The position numbers and the translations under genes were made by a program. Below are positions 17,096 through 26,100 of a DNA stretch of 64,000 bases, in pieces (within the stretch, counting starts at the first letter, position 1; every line of letters begins with the position of its first letter). The notes under the pieces are model-generated. The model ran no database searches. It was not told the origin of the DNA and saw nothing but the letters and a program-made list of their open reading frames with translations. Source of the stretch: Sedimentitalea sp039941015 (GTDB taxonomy: Bacteria > Pseudomonadota > Alphaproteobacteria > Rhodobacterales > Rhodobacteraceae); the NCBI RefSeq assembly GCF_039941015.1, contig NZ_JBDVFI010000041.1. The stretch is one strand, 5' to 3'.

Positions 17096-17848
17096 ATGAC
17101 AGACAACACCGACAAAACCACCCATTTTGGGCGCGAGACCATCCCCGAGGGCGAAAAGGCCGGCCGGGTACAGGGCGTGTTCAACTCGGTGGCTTCTAAA
17201 TACGACATCATGAACGATGTCATGAGCGTTGGCATCCACCGGGTTTGGAAAGACGCGATGATGGATTGGCTTGCGCCGCGTCCCGGCCAGCGCCTGCTCG
17301 ACGTGGCGGGCGGTACCGGCGACATATCGTTCCGCTTTCTCAAACGCGCAGGCCAAGGACATGCGACCGTTCTGGACCTGACCGAACCCATGCTTGTCGA
17401 AGGCCGCAAGCGCGCCGAAGCCGCAGATATGGCCGACAGTCTGAACTGGGTTGCCGGGGATGCGATGTCGCTGCCGTTTCCAGACAACAGCTTTGATGTC
17501 TATACGATCAGCTTTGGCATCAGAAACGTGACCGTCCCCCAGCAAGCCCTGAACGAAGCCTTTCGCGTGCTGCGCCTAGGTGGCCGCCTGATGGTGCTGG
17601 AGTTCAGCCAACTCCCCAACGAGGGGCTGCAAAAACTCTATGATCTCTATAGCTTCAACGTCATTCCCCGCATGGGCCAGATGATCGCTGGAGATCGAGA
17701 CAGCTATCAGTATCTGGTCGAATCAATCCGAAATTTCCCCGATCAAGACACATTCTTGGCCATGGTGCGTCAGGCCGGGTTTGAAAACTCAAAGTACCGC
17801 AACCTAAGCATGGGCATTGCCGCCCTGCATTCGGGCTGGAAAATCTGA
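17096..17848 (+). CDS. ubiE: ubiquinone/menaquinone biosynthesis C-methyltransferase UbiE
   Basis: UbiE is a SAM-dependent methyltransferase that makes the C-methylation in ubiquinone synthesis. The 250-residue product shows the UbiE N-terminal FNSVASKYDIMNDVMSVG, the SAM-binding LLDVAGGTGDI near residue 68, and the later SFGIRNV. It ends one base before ubiB, so the two are a coupled quinone-synthesis operon. Start ATG 17096 is supported by family length. Confidence 0.97.
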   Translation: MTDNTDKTTHFGRETIPEGEKAGRVQGVFNSVASKYDIMNDVMSVGIHRVWKDAMMDWLAPRPGQRLLDVAGGTGDISFRFLKRAGQGHATVLDLTEPMLVEGRKRAEAADMADSLNWVAGDAMSLPFPDNSFDVYTISFGIRNVTVPQQALNEAFRVLRLGGRLMVLEFSQLPNEGLQKLYDLYSFNVIPRMGQMIAGDRDSYQYLVESIRNFPDQDTFLAMVRQAGFENSKYRNLSMGIAALHSGWKI

Positions 17849-17849
17849 C

Positions 17850-19382
17850 ATGCGCGGACCGCACAATATCATCCGGCTGATCCGCACAGGCGCCACGCTG
17901 GAACGCACCGGCGCCATGAATGTCGTTCTCGATGCGTTCGAGGCCCCTAGGGCGCTGCGATTTGTTGCCCACGCGCTTGGCAAACCCTTCATGTGGCTCG
18001 GCTACAAGGGCGACCCCGCCATGCCACCCGCCACACGGGCGCTGACCGCACTTGGTCCCGCCTACATCAAGTTCGGTCAGGTCCTGTCGACCCGGCCCGA
18101 CGTCGTGGGTGATGAACTTGCCGTTCAATTGCGCGTCCTGCAGGACAAGCTCCCTCCGTTTTCGATCGAGGCCGCCAAGGCCGAGGTCGAACGCGAATTG
18201 GGTCACCCGGTTTCCGAGGTGTTTTCCGAGTTCAGCGAACCGATCGCCGCAGCCTCGATTGCGCAGGTGCACAAGGCCAAGCTGATCGACACCGGCGAAG
18301 ATGTCGCCGTCAAGGTTCTTCGCCCCGGCATTGAACGCGCCTTCCGCAAGGACATCGACGCGTTTTACTTTGCGGCCCGCATCGTCGATCTGTTCGCCCC
18401 CGGCGCACGTCGTTTGCGCCCGATGGAGGTGATCGAACACTTTGACGGCGTCGTACGGGGCGAACTTGATCTGCGACTGGAAAGCTCTGCGGCATCAGAA
18501 TTCGAGGCCAACACCCGCGATGACGAAGGTTTTTGCCTGCCGCCGATCCGCTGGGCCCTTTCGGCAAGACGCGTGATGACGCTGGGATGGGCCGACGGCG
18601 CGCCGTTGGGCGACAATGCCGCACTTGATGCCGCCGGACATAACCGTGGCGAACTCGCCGAGCGGGTGTTGCGCTTGTTCCTGCTGCACGCCCTGCGCGA
18701 CGGCTATTTTCATGCCGATATGCATCAGGGGAACCTCAAGGTCGCACCGAACGGAGACATCATCGCCTATGATTTTGGCATCATGGGCCACATCGATGAA
18801 TACACCCGTCGAGTTTATGCCGAAATCCTCTTTGGCTTCATCCGCCGTGACTACAAACGGGTCGCCGAGGTGCATTTCGAGGCCGGATATGTGCCCGCGG
18901 ATAAGGACGTCGATGAATTCGCGCGTGCCCTGCGCGCTGTCGGCGAGCCGATTTTCGGAATGGACGCGACGCAAATTTCCATGGGCCGGCTTCTCAGCTA
19001 CCTGTTCGAAGTGACAGAACGCTTCGGGATGGAAACCCGCACCGAACTGATCCTGCTGCAACGCACAATGGTGGTGGTTGAAGGCGTCGCACGATCACTG
19101 AATCCCCACACCAATATCTGGGAGGTCGCGCGCCCGGTCGTCGAAGACTATATCAAGCAGTCCATAGGGCCACGCGCGGTGGTTTCCGACCTTGGCAAAA
19201 CAGCGCGCGTTCTCGCCCGCTTTGGACCACGGCTCCCCGGACTGGTAGAAGCAGCGCTTGTTCGCCAGGCCGCAGACCAGGAGCCGGCTCGGAAATCCAT
19301 CTGGCCGCTCGTGCTCACTGCGAGTGTGGTCGGCTTTATCGTCGGAGGCGGATTTATGCTGCTGCTGGACGCCCTGACCTGA
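17850..19382 (+). CDS. ubiB: ubiquinone biosynthesis kinase-like protein UbiB
   Basis: UbiB is an atypical (ABC1/ADCK) kinase-like ATPase needed for ubiquinone synthesis at the membrane. The product has 510 residues from ATG 17850, one base after the ubiE stop; a longer frame from 17817 would overlap ubiE and is not used. The family KxGQ motif YIKFGQVLSTRPD, the nucleotide-binding VAVKVLRPGIE, the DMHQGN catalytic-loop motif and YDFGIMG are all visible. The C-terminus has one or two hydrophobic segments (LVLTASVVGFIVGGGFM) for membrane anchoring. Confidence 0.96.
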   Translation: MRGPHNIIRLIRTGATLERTGAMNVVLDAFEAPRALRFVAHALGKPFMWLGYKGDPAMPPATRALTALGPAYIKFGQVLSTRPDVVGDELAVQLRVLQDKLPPFSIEAAKAEVERELGHPVSEVFSEFSEPIAAASIAQVHKAKLIDTGEDVAVKVLRPGIERAFRKDIDAFYFAARIVDLFAPGARRLRPMEVIEHFDGVVRGELDLRLESSAASEFEANTRDDEGFCLPPIRWALSARRVMTLGWADGAPLGDNAALDAAGHNRGELAERVLRLFLLHALRDGYFHADMHQGNLKVAPNGDIIAYDFGIMGHIDEYTRRVYAEILFGFIRRDYKRVAEVHFEAGYVPADKDVDEFARALRAVGEPIFGMDATQISMGRLLSYLFEVTERFGMETRTELILLQRTMVVVEGVARSLNPHTNIWEVARPVVEDYIKQSIGPRAVVSDLGKTARVLARFGPRLPGLVEAALVRQAADQEPARKSIWPLVLTASVVGFIVGGGFMLLLDALT

Positions 19383-19423
19383 TCCGACCAGAATTTTTCT
19401 TGCGGAAAATACCCTCGGGGGGT

Positions 19424-19446
19424 CTGGGGGGCAGACAGCCCCCCAG
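19424..19446. repeat. GC-rich hairpin, Rhodobacterales-type intergenic repeat
   Basis: CTGGGGGGC (19424-19432) pairs with GCCCCCCAG (19438-19446) around AGACA. It follows TTTTTCTTGCGGAAAAT and lies between the convergent ubiB and thiolase genes. Elements of this form (an AT arm then a G-run/C-run hairpin) appear familiar from intergenic DNA of this order. It may work as a bidirectional terminator. Confidence 0.6.
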
Positions 19447-19457
19447 CCTTGACTGGC

Positions 19458-20633
19458 TTACAACCGTTCAATCGCCAGCGCGATACCCTGACCGCCACCT
19501 ATGCACATGGTGATCAGACCCTTTGAGCCGCCAATCCGCTCAAGTTCGTAGAGCGTCTTGATAGTGATGATTGCACCAGTCGCGCCGACTGGATGACCCA
19601 GTGCGATCGCGCCGCCGTTGGGGTTCACCTTCGATGCATCCAGCCCAAGCTCCTGATTCACGGCCAACGCCTGTGCCGCAAAGGCTTCGTTGCTTTCGAT
19701 GACATCGAAATCTTCCACACGCAATCCGGTGCGTTTCAACAGATTTTGCACCGCCGGGATCGGACCGATCCCCATGACTTCGGGGCGAACGCCCGCGTGG
19801 GCATATCCAAGGACGCGCGCCTTTGGTTTAAGACCCGCCTTCTCGGCCGCATCGGCGGTCGCCAGCACAACTGCCCCAGCACCATCGTTGATCCCGCTTG
19901 CGTTACCTGCCGTAACACTGCCGTCCTTCTTGAACACGGTGCGCAATCCGGCGAGCGCTTCAATGGTCGTTGGTTTGGGATGTTCGTCGACCTTGAAATC
20001 GACCATATCGCGGCGAACCTTGACCTGAACCGGGGCGATCTGGCTCTCGTACAGGCCGTCTTCAATCGCTTTCGCGGCGCGCTGCTGGCTGACCAGCGCA
20101 AATTCATCCTGTGCCTCGCGGCTGATCTGATGTTCGGAGGCGACGTTCTCGGCGGTGACTCCCATATGCCCCGTGCCAAACGGACAGTTCAGTGCACCCA
20201 GCATCATGTCCAGCGTCATGACATCGCCCATCTTGGCGCCCCAACGTTGTTGAGGCACGATGAACGGGCTGCGCGACATGCTCTCGGCACCACCGGCCAG
20301 CGCGAATTCCGCGTCACCCAGCATCAGAGATTGCACAGCAGACACGATCGCCTGGGCACCCGATCCGCAGAGGCGGTTGACGTTCATCGCCGGTGTTCCT
20401 TCGGGCACACCCGCCTGCATCGCGGCCACGCGCGACAGATACATGTCGCGAGGTTCGGTATTGATCACGTGGCCAAAAACGACATTTCCGATCTGGGCGG
20501 CTTCAACACCGGCTCTCTCAAGCGCCGCCTCGCTGGCGACAGTGGCCAGATCGATTGGCGCGGTGCTGGCAAGTGCGCCGCCAAAAGTCCCGATTGCGGT
20601 ACGTGCACCGTCCAGAATTACAATATCAGTCAT
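19458..20633 (-). CDS. acetyl-CoA C-acetyltransferase (thiolase)
   Basis: This 391-residue thiolase starts at ATG 20631-20633 (MTDIVILDGART), with AAGGA 6 bases upstream. The frame stays open further upstream to 21011, but that part lacks similarity. The nucleophilic Cys is in NRLCGSGAQA, the NEAFAAQ and GHPVGATGA motifs hold the catalytic His, and the second Cys is in CIGGGQG. It condenses or cleaves acyl-CoAs. BktB- and PhaA-like roles (beta-oxidation or polyhydroxyalkanoate precursor supply) are both possible. It is divergent from an XRE-cupin regulator. Confidence 0.93.
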   Translation of the reverse strand: MTDIVILDGARTAIGTFGGALASTAPIDLATVASEAALERAGVEAAQIGNVVFGHVINTEPRDMYLSRVAAMQAGVPEGTPAMNVNRLCGSGAQAIVSAVQSLMLGDAEFALAGGAESMSRSPFIVPQQRWGAKMGDVMTLDMMLGALNCPFGTGHMGVTAENVASEHQISREAQDEFALVSQQRAAKAIEDGLYESQIAPVQVKVRRDMVDFKVDEHPKPTTIEALAGLRTVFKKDGSVTAGNASGINDGAGAVVLATADAAEKAGLKPKARVLGYAHAGVRPEVMGIGPIPAVQNLLKRTGLRVEDFDVIESNEAFAAQALAVNQELGLDASKVNPNGGAIALGHPVGATGAIITIKTLYELERIGGSKGLITMCIGGGQGIALAIERL

Positions 20634-20796
20634 GTCAGTTCCTTCTCCTTTGGCCTCTATCCCATTCGCGATGCAGCGATAACCCACTGCGTAAACACGA
20701 ATCCCAGGGTGACAATCGTATACAGTCGTACACCGATCCCTGACCGCTGCAATGCGGCATAGCGCAGCCATCAATGCCAAATGAGATCGAACCGTA

Positions 20797-20825
20797 TTGA
20801 CAAGCCTCGCCCGAACACTGAATGA
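20797..20825 (+). promoter_or_regulatory. candidate promoter of the XRE-cupin gene
   Basis: A perfect TTGACA (-35) at 20797-20802 is followed after 17 bases by GAATGA (20820-20825), a poor -10. A start site near 20832 would leave almost no leader before ATG 20833, so the transcript may be leaderless. The -35 match is clear; the rest is inference. Confidence 0.4.
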
Positions 20826-20832
20826 ATCCGTC

Positions 20833-21399
20833 ATGGCGGAAAACGTGGACGATATCCTGACATTGCTGCCCGCGCGACTGAAAGAGGCGCGGCGGGAGCA
20901 AGGCTTGTCACTAGAAGCAGTGTCGAACCTGTCGGGCGTTTCCCGCTCGATGGTCAGCCAGATCGAACGCGGGGAAAGCAGCCCGACAATCGCGACACTC
21001 TGGAATCTCACCCGCGCCCTGCAAGTGGATTTCGCCGGGTTGTTGGATGCCGAGGCCGCGAACGATCAGATTGATCTGCTGCGTGCCAGCGACGTGCCTA
21101 GCATCGACAACATGGGGCAAGGATGTCGCATCCGGATCCTGTCACCCCCCGAAGAGGCCGGCGGGCACGAAGTCTACGACATCACGTTCATGTCCGGTGG
21201 TGCGTTACGTAGCCAACCGCACGCGCGAGGAGCGCGCGAACAGCTGACAGTGCTGGAGGGTTCGGTCCGCGTCACTTCGGGCGCGGCGTCGAACGTACTG
21301 AATACGGGCGATACCGGGCGTTATGCTGCGGATATCGATCATGCGATCGTCGCCGAAGACGGTGCGGCACGGGTGTTTCTTATCGTCAAAAACGCCTGA
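20833..21399 (+). CDS. XRE-family regulator with C-terminal cupin domain
   Basis: From ATG 20833 (MAENVDDI) the protein has 188 residues; an in-frame TTG at 20797 is more likely part of a -35 box. Residues ~20-70 form a Cro/CI-type helix-turn-helix (LSLEAVSNLSGVSRSMVSQI, then ERGESSPTIATLW). The C-terminal part is a small beta-barrel cupin (GAREQLTVLEGSVRV) that would bind an effector. Proteins of this layout (SutR/PuuR-like) often control amino-acid or polyamine genes. It may control the divergent thiolase; that is inferred from position only. Confidence 0.88.
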   Translation: MAENVDDILTLLPARLKEARREQGLSLEAVSNLSGVSRSMVSQIERGESSPTIATLWNLTRALQVDFAGLLDAEAANDQIDLLRASDVPSIDNMGQGCRIRILSPPEEAGGHEVYDITFMSGGALRSQPHARGAREQLTVLEGSVRVTSGAASNVLNTGDTGRYAADIDHAIVAEDGAARVFLIVKNA

Positions 21400-21416
21400 A
21401 CCGATCGACAAACGGA

Positions 21417-22535
21417 TCAACTCGGGTTGTCTTCGCCCAGTTTCGGCGCAGGGCGGTGCAGGGCAAGGTCAGCATCCGAAAATCGGAACGGCGCACGAAT
21501 GCCTGGCACGCCGTCGAGTTCGATCTGCATACCGCGCGCGATGATCTGCGGATCGGCCATGACATCTGCCAGATCGTTGATCGGACCGGCCGGGATTCCC
21601 TGCGCCTCGCAACCCGCCAGCAGATCGGCCTTGCTCCAGCCCGCAGTTGCACCATTCAAACGGGCAATCATCACCCGGCGATTGGCCAAACGGTTCTTGT
21701 TGCGCAAGAATTCTGGTGCCTCGGCCATATCTTCCAACCCAAGCAGGCGACACAGGCGCTGATATTGCGCATCATTGCCGGTGGCGATGATGATGTGCCC
21801 GTCCGCACAGTCAAAGGCCTGATACGGCGTCAGATTCACATGGCCATTGCCCATCCGCTGTGGCGCGTCGCCGGTCGTCAGATAGTTCAAAGCCTGATTG
21901 GCCGTGACCGAAACCGCCACATCCAGCAACGCCATATCAATGTGCTGGCCCCGCCCGGTGCTCTGCCGCTGATGCAATGCCGCGAGAATACCTGTGACCG
22001 AATAGACGCCGGTAAAGATATCAGTAATCGCAACACCGGATTTCTGTGGCTGTCCATCCGGTTCGCCGGTGATCGACATCAGGCCGGACATGCCCTGAAT
22101 GATGAAATCATACCCAGCACGATGGGCATAGGGTCCGGTCTGGCCAAAGCCGGTCACCGAGCAATAGATCAGACGTGGGTTGATCGCGGACAGGCTGTCA
22201 TAGTCCAGCCCGTATTTGGCCAGCCCGCCAACCTTGAAGTTCTCGATAAACACATCCGCATCGCGGATCATGTCACGCAGTTGTGCCTGACCGGCAGGTG
22301 TGGAGAAATCAACCGTTATCGACGCCTTGCCTCGATTGGTCGAATGAAAATAGGCGGCGCTTTCGTCGTCATCGCGCGTGATAAAGGGCGGACCCCAAGC
22401 GCGGGTATCGTCACCATTGGGCGATTCCACCTTGATGACCTCGGCCCCGAGGTCCGAGAGCGTCTGACCGGCCCAGGGGCCGGCCAATATGCGGGCCAGT
22501 TCAACGACCTTTAAACCGGCCAGCGGTGCAGCCAT
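21417..22535 (-). CDS. CaiB/BaiF (family III) CoA-transferase
   Basis: This 372-residue family III CoA transferase moves CoA between carboxylic acids through an enzyme-bound anhydride. Typical stretches are VVELARILAGPWAGQTLSDL and VIKVESP near the N-terminus, NRGKASITVDF, and SVTGFGQTGPY. The aspartate nucleophile expected near GVAITDIFTG is visible. Its start codon overlaps the stop of the DsbA-like gene by one base (TGATG on the minus strand), suggesting coupled translation although the functions look unrelated. The substrate is unknown. Confidence 0.92.
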   Translation of the reverse strand: MAAPLAGLKVVELARILAGPWAGQTLSDLGAEVIKVESPNGDDTRAWGPPFITRDDDESAAYFHSTNRGKASITVDFSTPAGQAQLRDMIRDADVFIENFKVGGLAKYGLDYDSLSAINPRLIYCSVTGFGQTGPYAHRAGYDFIIQGMSGLMSITGEPDGQPQKSGVAITDIFTGVYSVTGILAALHQRQSTGRGQHIDMALLDVAVSVTANQALNYLTTGDAPQRMGNGHVNLTPYQAFDCADGHIIIATGNDAQYQRLCRLLGLEDMAEAPEFLRNKNRLANRRVMIARLNGATAGWSKADLLAGCEAQGIPAGPINDLADVMADPQIIARGMQIELDGVPGIRAPFRFSDADLALHRPAPKLGEDNPS

Positions 22536-23203
22536 CAGTCGGCGAGCTCGGCATCAAACAGCTTGGCAAACTCGGCATAGCTCTGGTTCGCGACCTTTTC
22601 GCCGTTGATCACGAAAGACGGTGTGCCTGTGACCTCGTCTGCTTCGGCGTTTTCTTGATACCAAGCGACCAGCGTCTGAGCGTTTTCGCCATCTTGCAGG
22701 CACACGTCCAGTTCCTCTTCACCGATCCCGGCCAGTCGTCCGATCTTGCGAAACTCATTCACGATTTCAGGTGCGCTGCCAAGTTTGGACCAATCCGACT
22801 GCCCTTTGTAAATCAGATCGGAGATGCCAAAGAACTTCTCGGGTCCGCCGCAACGTGCCACCATCGACGCCCACAGACCGTATTTGTCAAAATAGACTTC
22901 GCGGTAGATCAGTTTGACCTTCCCTGTGTCGATGTAATTTTTCTTGATCTCCTGATAGGTACCTTGATGGAACGCTGCGCAATGCGGGCAGGTGAACGAC
23001 GCATATTCGATCATGGTGATCGGCGCGTCCTCGGCCCCCTGAACCATTTCTACGATGGTCGATGTGTCGACTTCGGCGGCATCCTGTGCGTTGGCGGCGC
23101 CAATGAACGAGTCAGTGACAATCGGGCCGCGCTGGCCTGCGTAAAATACCACTCCGACAGCCAACAGGGCCGCCGCGCCGAAAATCGCCTTGGATCGGGT
23201 CAT
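22535..23203 (-). CDS. DsbA-family periplasmic thiol-disulfide oxidoreductase
   Basis: This 222-residue thioredoxin-fold protein has an N-terminal hydrophobic segment (AIFGAAALLAVGVVFYAG), acting as a signal peptide or anchor, so it should act in the periplasm. The active site is CPHC (Cys72, Cys75) in YASFTCPHCAAFH, and the cis-Pro loop is VTGTPSFVING. The helical insertion is of the DsbA/BdbD kind. It probably oxidises or isomerises secreted proteins. It lies 13 bp downstream of dciA on the same strand. Confidence 0.92.
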   Translation of the reverse strand: MTRSKAIFGAAALLAVGVVFYAGQRGPIVTDSFIGAANAQDAAEVDTSTIVEMVQGAEDAPITMIEYASFTCPHCAAFHQGTYQEIKKNYIDTGKVKLIYREVYFDKYGLWASMVARCGGPEKFFGISDLIYKGQSDWSKLGSAPEIVNEFRKIGRLAGIGEEELDVCLQDGENAQTLVAWYQENAEADEVTGTPSFVINGEKVANQSYAEFAKLFDAELAD

Positions 23204-23216
23204 GAGAACCTCTTTC

Positions 23217-23723
23217 TTAGTGTTTGGGCTTGCTTAGGACGTTGCGACCAAGCTGTTCAAGGGCTTGACGCAAGTCGTCGTTTTCAATCGGGCTGGCTGC
23301 CTGTGTGGCGCTGGCTAGAATTTCGGGGGCCAGCTCTGTTTGGCTGGCGGGCTTTTGCGATTCGAACTGGGCCTGACCTTCGGCAAACCCGGTGGCGGCG
23401 GTCTGGGTAATCCGCACCCGGCTGATCGCGTTATAACCATAAACCGCGTTTACTTTGGCGCGCAGCGGTTCCTTTTGCATCTCCAGCATCGGCGCCTGCG
23501 CACCGGTGCTCAGCAACGTCAGCGTCGCGCCAAAACCGCCCCGGCCATAGGTCACGTTCACCGGCCGCGCGATGCTGGAAATCTCCGGGCCCGCAATCTC
23601 GGCCCAATGAGTCAACAGGCGCGACACAGCAAAGCCACGGCTCTCCCCGGCCTTGCGGATCGGGTCGCTGAGAACGCTGGCGGTTCGCTTGAAGCCGCGG
23701 GTTGTTGATTTCCGTTGTGCCAT
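23217..23723 (-). CDS. dciA: DciA-family (DUF721) protein
   Basis: In this 168-residue protein the N-terminal ~100 residues match the DUF721/DciA domain (SRLLTHWAEIAGPEISSIARP is in the KH-like part), which in other bacteria helps load the replicative helicase DnaB where DnaC is absent. The C-terminal tail is Gln/Ala/Ser-rich and probably disordered. It is divergent from mutY with 82 bp between starts. The neighbourhood mutY-dciA-dsbA is common in this family. Function is inferred from the family. Confidence 0.82.
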   Translation of the reverse strand: MAQRKSTTRGFKRTASVLSDPIRKAGESRGFAVSRLLTHWAEIAGPEISSIARPVNVTYGRGGFGATLTLLSTGAQAPMLEMQKEPLRAKVNAVYGYNAISRVRITQTAATGFAEGQAQFESQKPASQTELAPEILASATQAASPIENDDLRQALEQLGRNVLSKPKH

Positions 23724-23805
23724 GGCTGGTTTCCGTTTCGCTTGCGCCTATTGTAAAGCGCAGGCAGGCAGGTGCCAGCGAAACCGGAGGCCATCGGCAT
23801 AAAGA

Positions 23806-24870
23806 ATGCGTGACGAAGAAATGATCGCACCCGAATTCGGGACGGGCATCGCGGCGGACATGCTGCACTGGTATGATCGCAACGCCCGCGATCTGCCCTG
23901 GCGAATTCCGCCGGGTGACGCGCAGGTGCCTGATCCCTATCGCGTGTGGTTGTCCGAAGTGATGCTGCAGCAGACCACCGTTGCCGCCGTAAAGGACTAT
24001 TTCCATCGTTTTACCGCACGTTGGCCCACGGTTGCCGACCTCGCCGCCGCCGAAGATGGTGCGGTGATGGGCGAATGGGCAGGGCTTGGGTATTACGCAC
24101 GGGCACGAAACCTGCTGAAATGCGCGCGTGTGGTGGCACAGGAACATAACGGTCAGTTCCCCGACAGCTATGACGGCTTGCTCACCTTGCCCGGCATCGG
24201 CCCCTATACTGCCGCCGCGATTTCCGCGATTGCGTTTGATCGGCCCGAGACGGTTCTGGATGGCAATGTTGAACGGGTGATGGCGCGATTCCATGATATC
24301 CACACGCCGCTGCCCGCCGCCAAACCTATGTTGCACGACTGCGCGACAAAGCAGACGCCCCAACATCGCCCCGGCGATTATGCGCAGGCGGTCATGGATC
24401 TGGGCGCGACGATCTGCACACCAAAATCTCCCGCCTGCGGCATTTGCCCTCTGCGCGAGCCCTGCGCCGCACGGCTCGCTGGTACAGCAAGCGAATTGCC
24501 CAAGAAAATTCCGAAAATGCCCAAACCCACCCGTCGTGGCATAATCTATCTGGCGCGCCGGTCCGACGGTGCGTGGTTGCTCGAGCGACGTCCGGACAAA
24601 GGATTGCTGGGCGGCATGCTCGGCTGGCCCGGATCAGACTGGGGCGAGGTCGCTGTAGAAGCACCCCCCCTAAACGCCGACTGGGTCACCCTGCCGGCCG
24701 AAGTGCGGCACACCTTCACGCATTTCCATCTGATCCTGACGGTCCGATATGCTCAGGTTGCCAATGAAACGACACCCAATCAGGGGGCCTTTGTTGCAGT
24801 CGCCGATTTCCGCCCCTCTGATCTGCCCACCGTCATGCGCAAGGCTTTTGACCTCTGGCATGGCGCGTGA
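23806..24870 (+). CDS. mutY: A/G-specific adenine glycosylase
   Basis: MutY removes A mispaired with 8-oxoG. The 354-residue product has catalytic Glu51 in SEVMLQQT, the helix-hairpin-helix LPGIGPYTAAAI with the catalytic Asp at about 152 (VLDGNVERV), and a [4Fe-4S] loop with Cys spaced 6-2-5 (CTPKSPACGICPLREPC). A NUDIX-like C-terminal domain reads the 8-oxoG. All are intact. Its stop overlaps the possible GTG start of the next gene. Confidence 0.97.
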   Translation: MRDEEMIAPEFGTGIAADMLHWYDRNARDLPWRIPPGDAQVPDPYRVWLSEVMLQQTTVAAVKDYFHRFTARWPTVADLAAAEDGAVMGEWAGLGYYARARNLLKCARVVAQEHNGQFPDSYDGLLTLPGIGPYTAAAISAIAFDRPETVLDGNVERVMARFHDIHTPLPAAKPMLHDCATKQTPQHRPGDYAQAVMDLGATICTPKSPACGICPLREPCAARLAGTASELPKKIPKMPKPTRRGIIYLARRSDGAWLLERRPDKGLLGGMLGWPGSDWGEVAVEAPPLNADWVTLPAEVRHTFTHFHLILTVRYAQVANETTPNQGAFVAVADFRPSDLPTVMRKAFDLWHGA

Positions 24871-26054
24871 CACAGCATGGACAAGGCAACACGGACAACC
24901 CGATGATACCCAACGCAACCCTGAAACGCTGGCAAACGGCCCTGCCCTTCTGGACCTCGTTCCTGCTGATTCCCATCGCGTGGGTCAGCGCCACATATGG
25001 CGGCTGGACCGTCCTGCTGTTGCCACTGGCCTCTTGGTACGTGTTTGCGGGCCTGGACGCGTTGACCGGGCTTGATCTCGAAAACGCCGTTCCACAAACA
25101 CCCGAAGCGGATCTGATCTGGTACAGCACCCTCACGATTGTCTGGGTCCCGGTCCAGTTTGTGACCCTGTTCGGTCTGATCTGGTACGTGAGCGACGCCG
25201 ATCATCTTTCGGTTCTAGAAAAGCTGATGGTGTTCTTTGGCGTCGGCGTGATTAGCGGAACCATCGGGATCAACTACAGTCACGAACTGATGCATCAACG
25301 AAGCCGCCTTGAAAGAACGCTCGCCGATCTGTTGCTCGCGATGGTCCTCTACTCCCATTTCCGCTCTGAACATCTGCTGGTGCACCACCGCTATGTCGGC
25401 ACCCCTCGTGATCCTGTGACCGCGCGATACAACGAGGGCTTTTATCGATTCTATCCCCGGGTATTGAAACAATGTCTGCTGTCTGCATTTCGAGCCGAGC
25501 GGGAAAAACTGGCCCGCAAGGACCGGCCATGGACCGATCTGTCAAATCCGTTCTTCAGATATTGGGCTTTGCAGGCAGGCATGCTGGTGCTCGCGTTTCT
25601 GCTCGGGGGATGGGCCGGCGTTGGATTGTTCCTGATGCAGGCCGGAGTAGCGATCTGGCAATTGGAACTGGTGAACTACGTCGAACACTACGGGCTGACA
25701 CGCAAGCATCTGGGCAACGGAAAGTACGAGCATGTGAAGCCCCGGCATTCATGGAACGCCGCGCAAAAGGCCTCTAACCGTCTGCTGATCAATTTGCAGC
25801 GCCATTCTGATCACCACTATAAACCCGACCGTCGGTTTCCACTGCTGCAAACATATGGAACAGCGCAGGCGCCACAGCTGCCCTTTGGTTATCCTGTGAT
25901 GACGATCGCGGCGATGATTCCACCATTGTGGCGACGCGTCATGAACCCGCGCGTCAGACGCTGGCGACAGATTTACTATCCGGAAATCAACGATTGGCGG
26001 GCCTATAACAAGGCCACCAATCCGCTGCCACGACAGCCACCAACGGATCTTTAA
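24867..26054 (+). CDS. alkB: alkane 1-monooxygenase (AlkB-like di-iron membrane hydroxylase)
   Basis: This 383-395-residue integral membrane di-iron oxygenase probably hydroxylates the terminal carbon of medium-chain alkanes. The eight-histidine set is present: NYSHELMH, HLLVHHRYVGT, NYVEHYGL and LQRHSDHHYK. About six hydrophobic helices lie between W11 and the end. GTG 24867 overlaps the mutY stop; ATG 24903 (MIPNATLKRW) is the alternative and would give 383 residues. No rubredoxin or rubredoxin reductase gene is adjacent. An XylM-like hydroxylase is less likely given the NYVEHYGL motif. Confidence 0.9.
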   Translation: MTQHGQGNTDNPMIPNATLKRWQTALPFWTSFLLIPIAWVSATYGGWTVLLLPLASWYVFAGLDALTGLDLENAVPQTPEADLIWYSTLTIVWVPVQFVTLFGLIWYVSDADHLSVLEKLMVFFGVGVISGTIGINYSHELMHQRSRLERTLADLLLAMVLYSHFRSEHLLVHHRYVGTPRDPVTARYNEGFYRFYPRVLKQCLLSAFRAEREKLARKDRPWTDLSNPFFRYWALQAGMLVLAFLLGGWAGVGLFLMQAGVAIWQLELVNYVEHYGLTRKHLGNGKYEHVKPRHSWNAAQKASNRLLINLQRHSDHHYKPDRRFPLLQTYGTAQAPQLPFGYPVMTIAAMIPPLWRRVMNPRVRRWRQIYYPEINDWRAYNKATNPLPRQPPTDL

Positions 26055-26100
26055 CGGTTGCGCGCCAAACTGGCTGCGCACAACCGTGGGGACTGTTGAT

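Noticed and set aside
19593..20762. 389-codon open frame on the plus strand
   Set aside because: It is antisense to the thiolase; it is a shadow of high-GC codon usage.
26054..26088. Hairpin ACGGTTG / CAACCGT as terminator of the AlkB gene
   Set aside because: No T run follows and the hairpin overlaps the leader of the receiver gene; it may be a leader structure, so I did not list it as a terminator.
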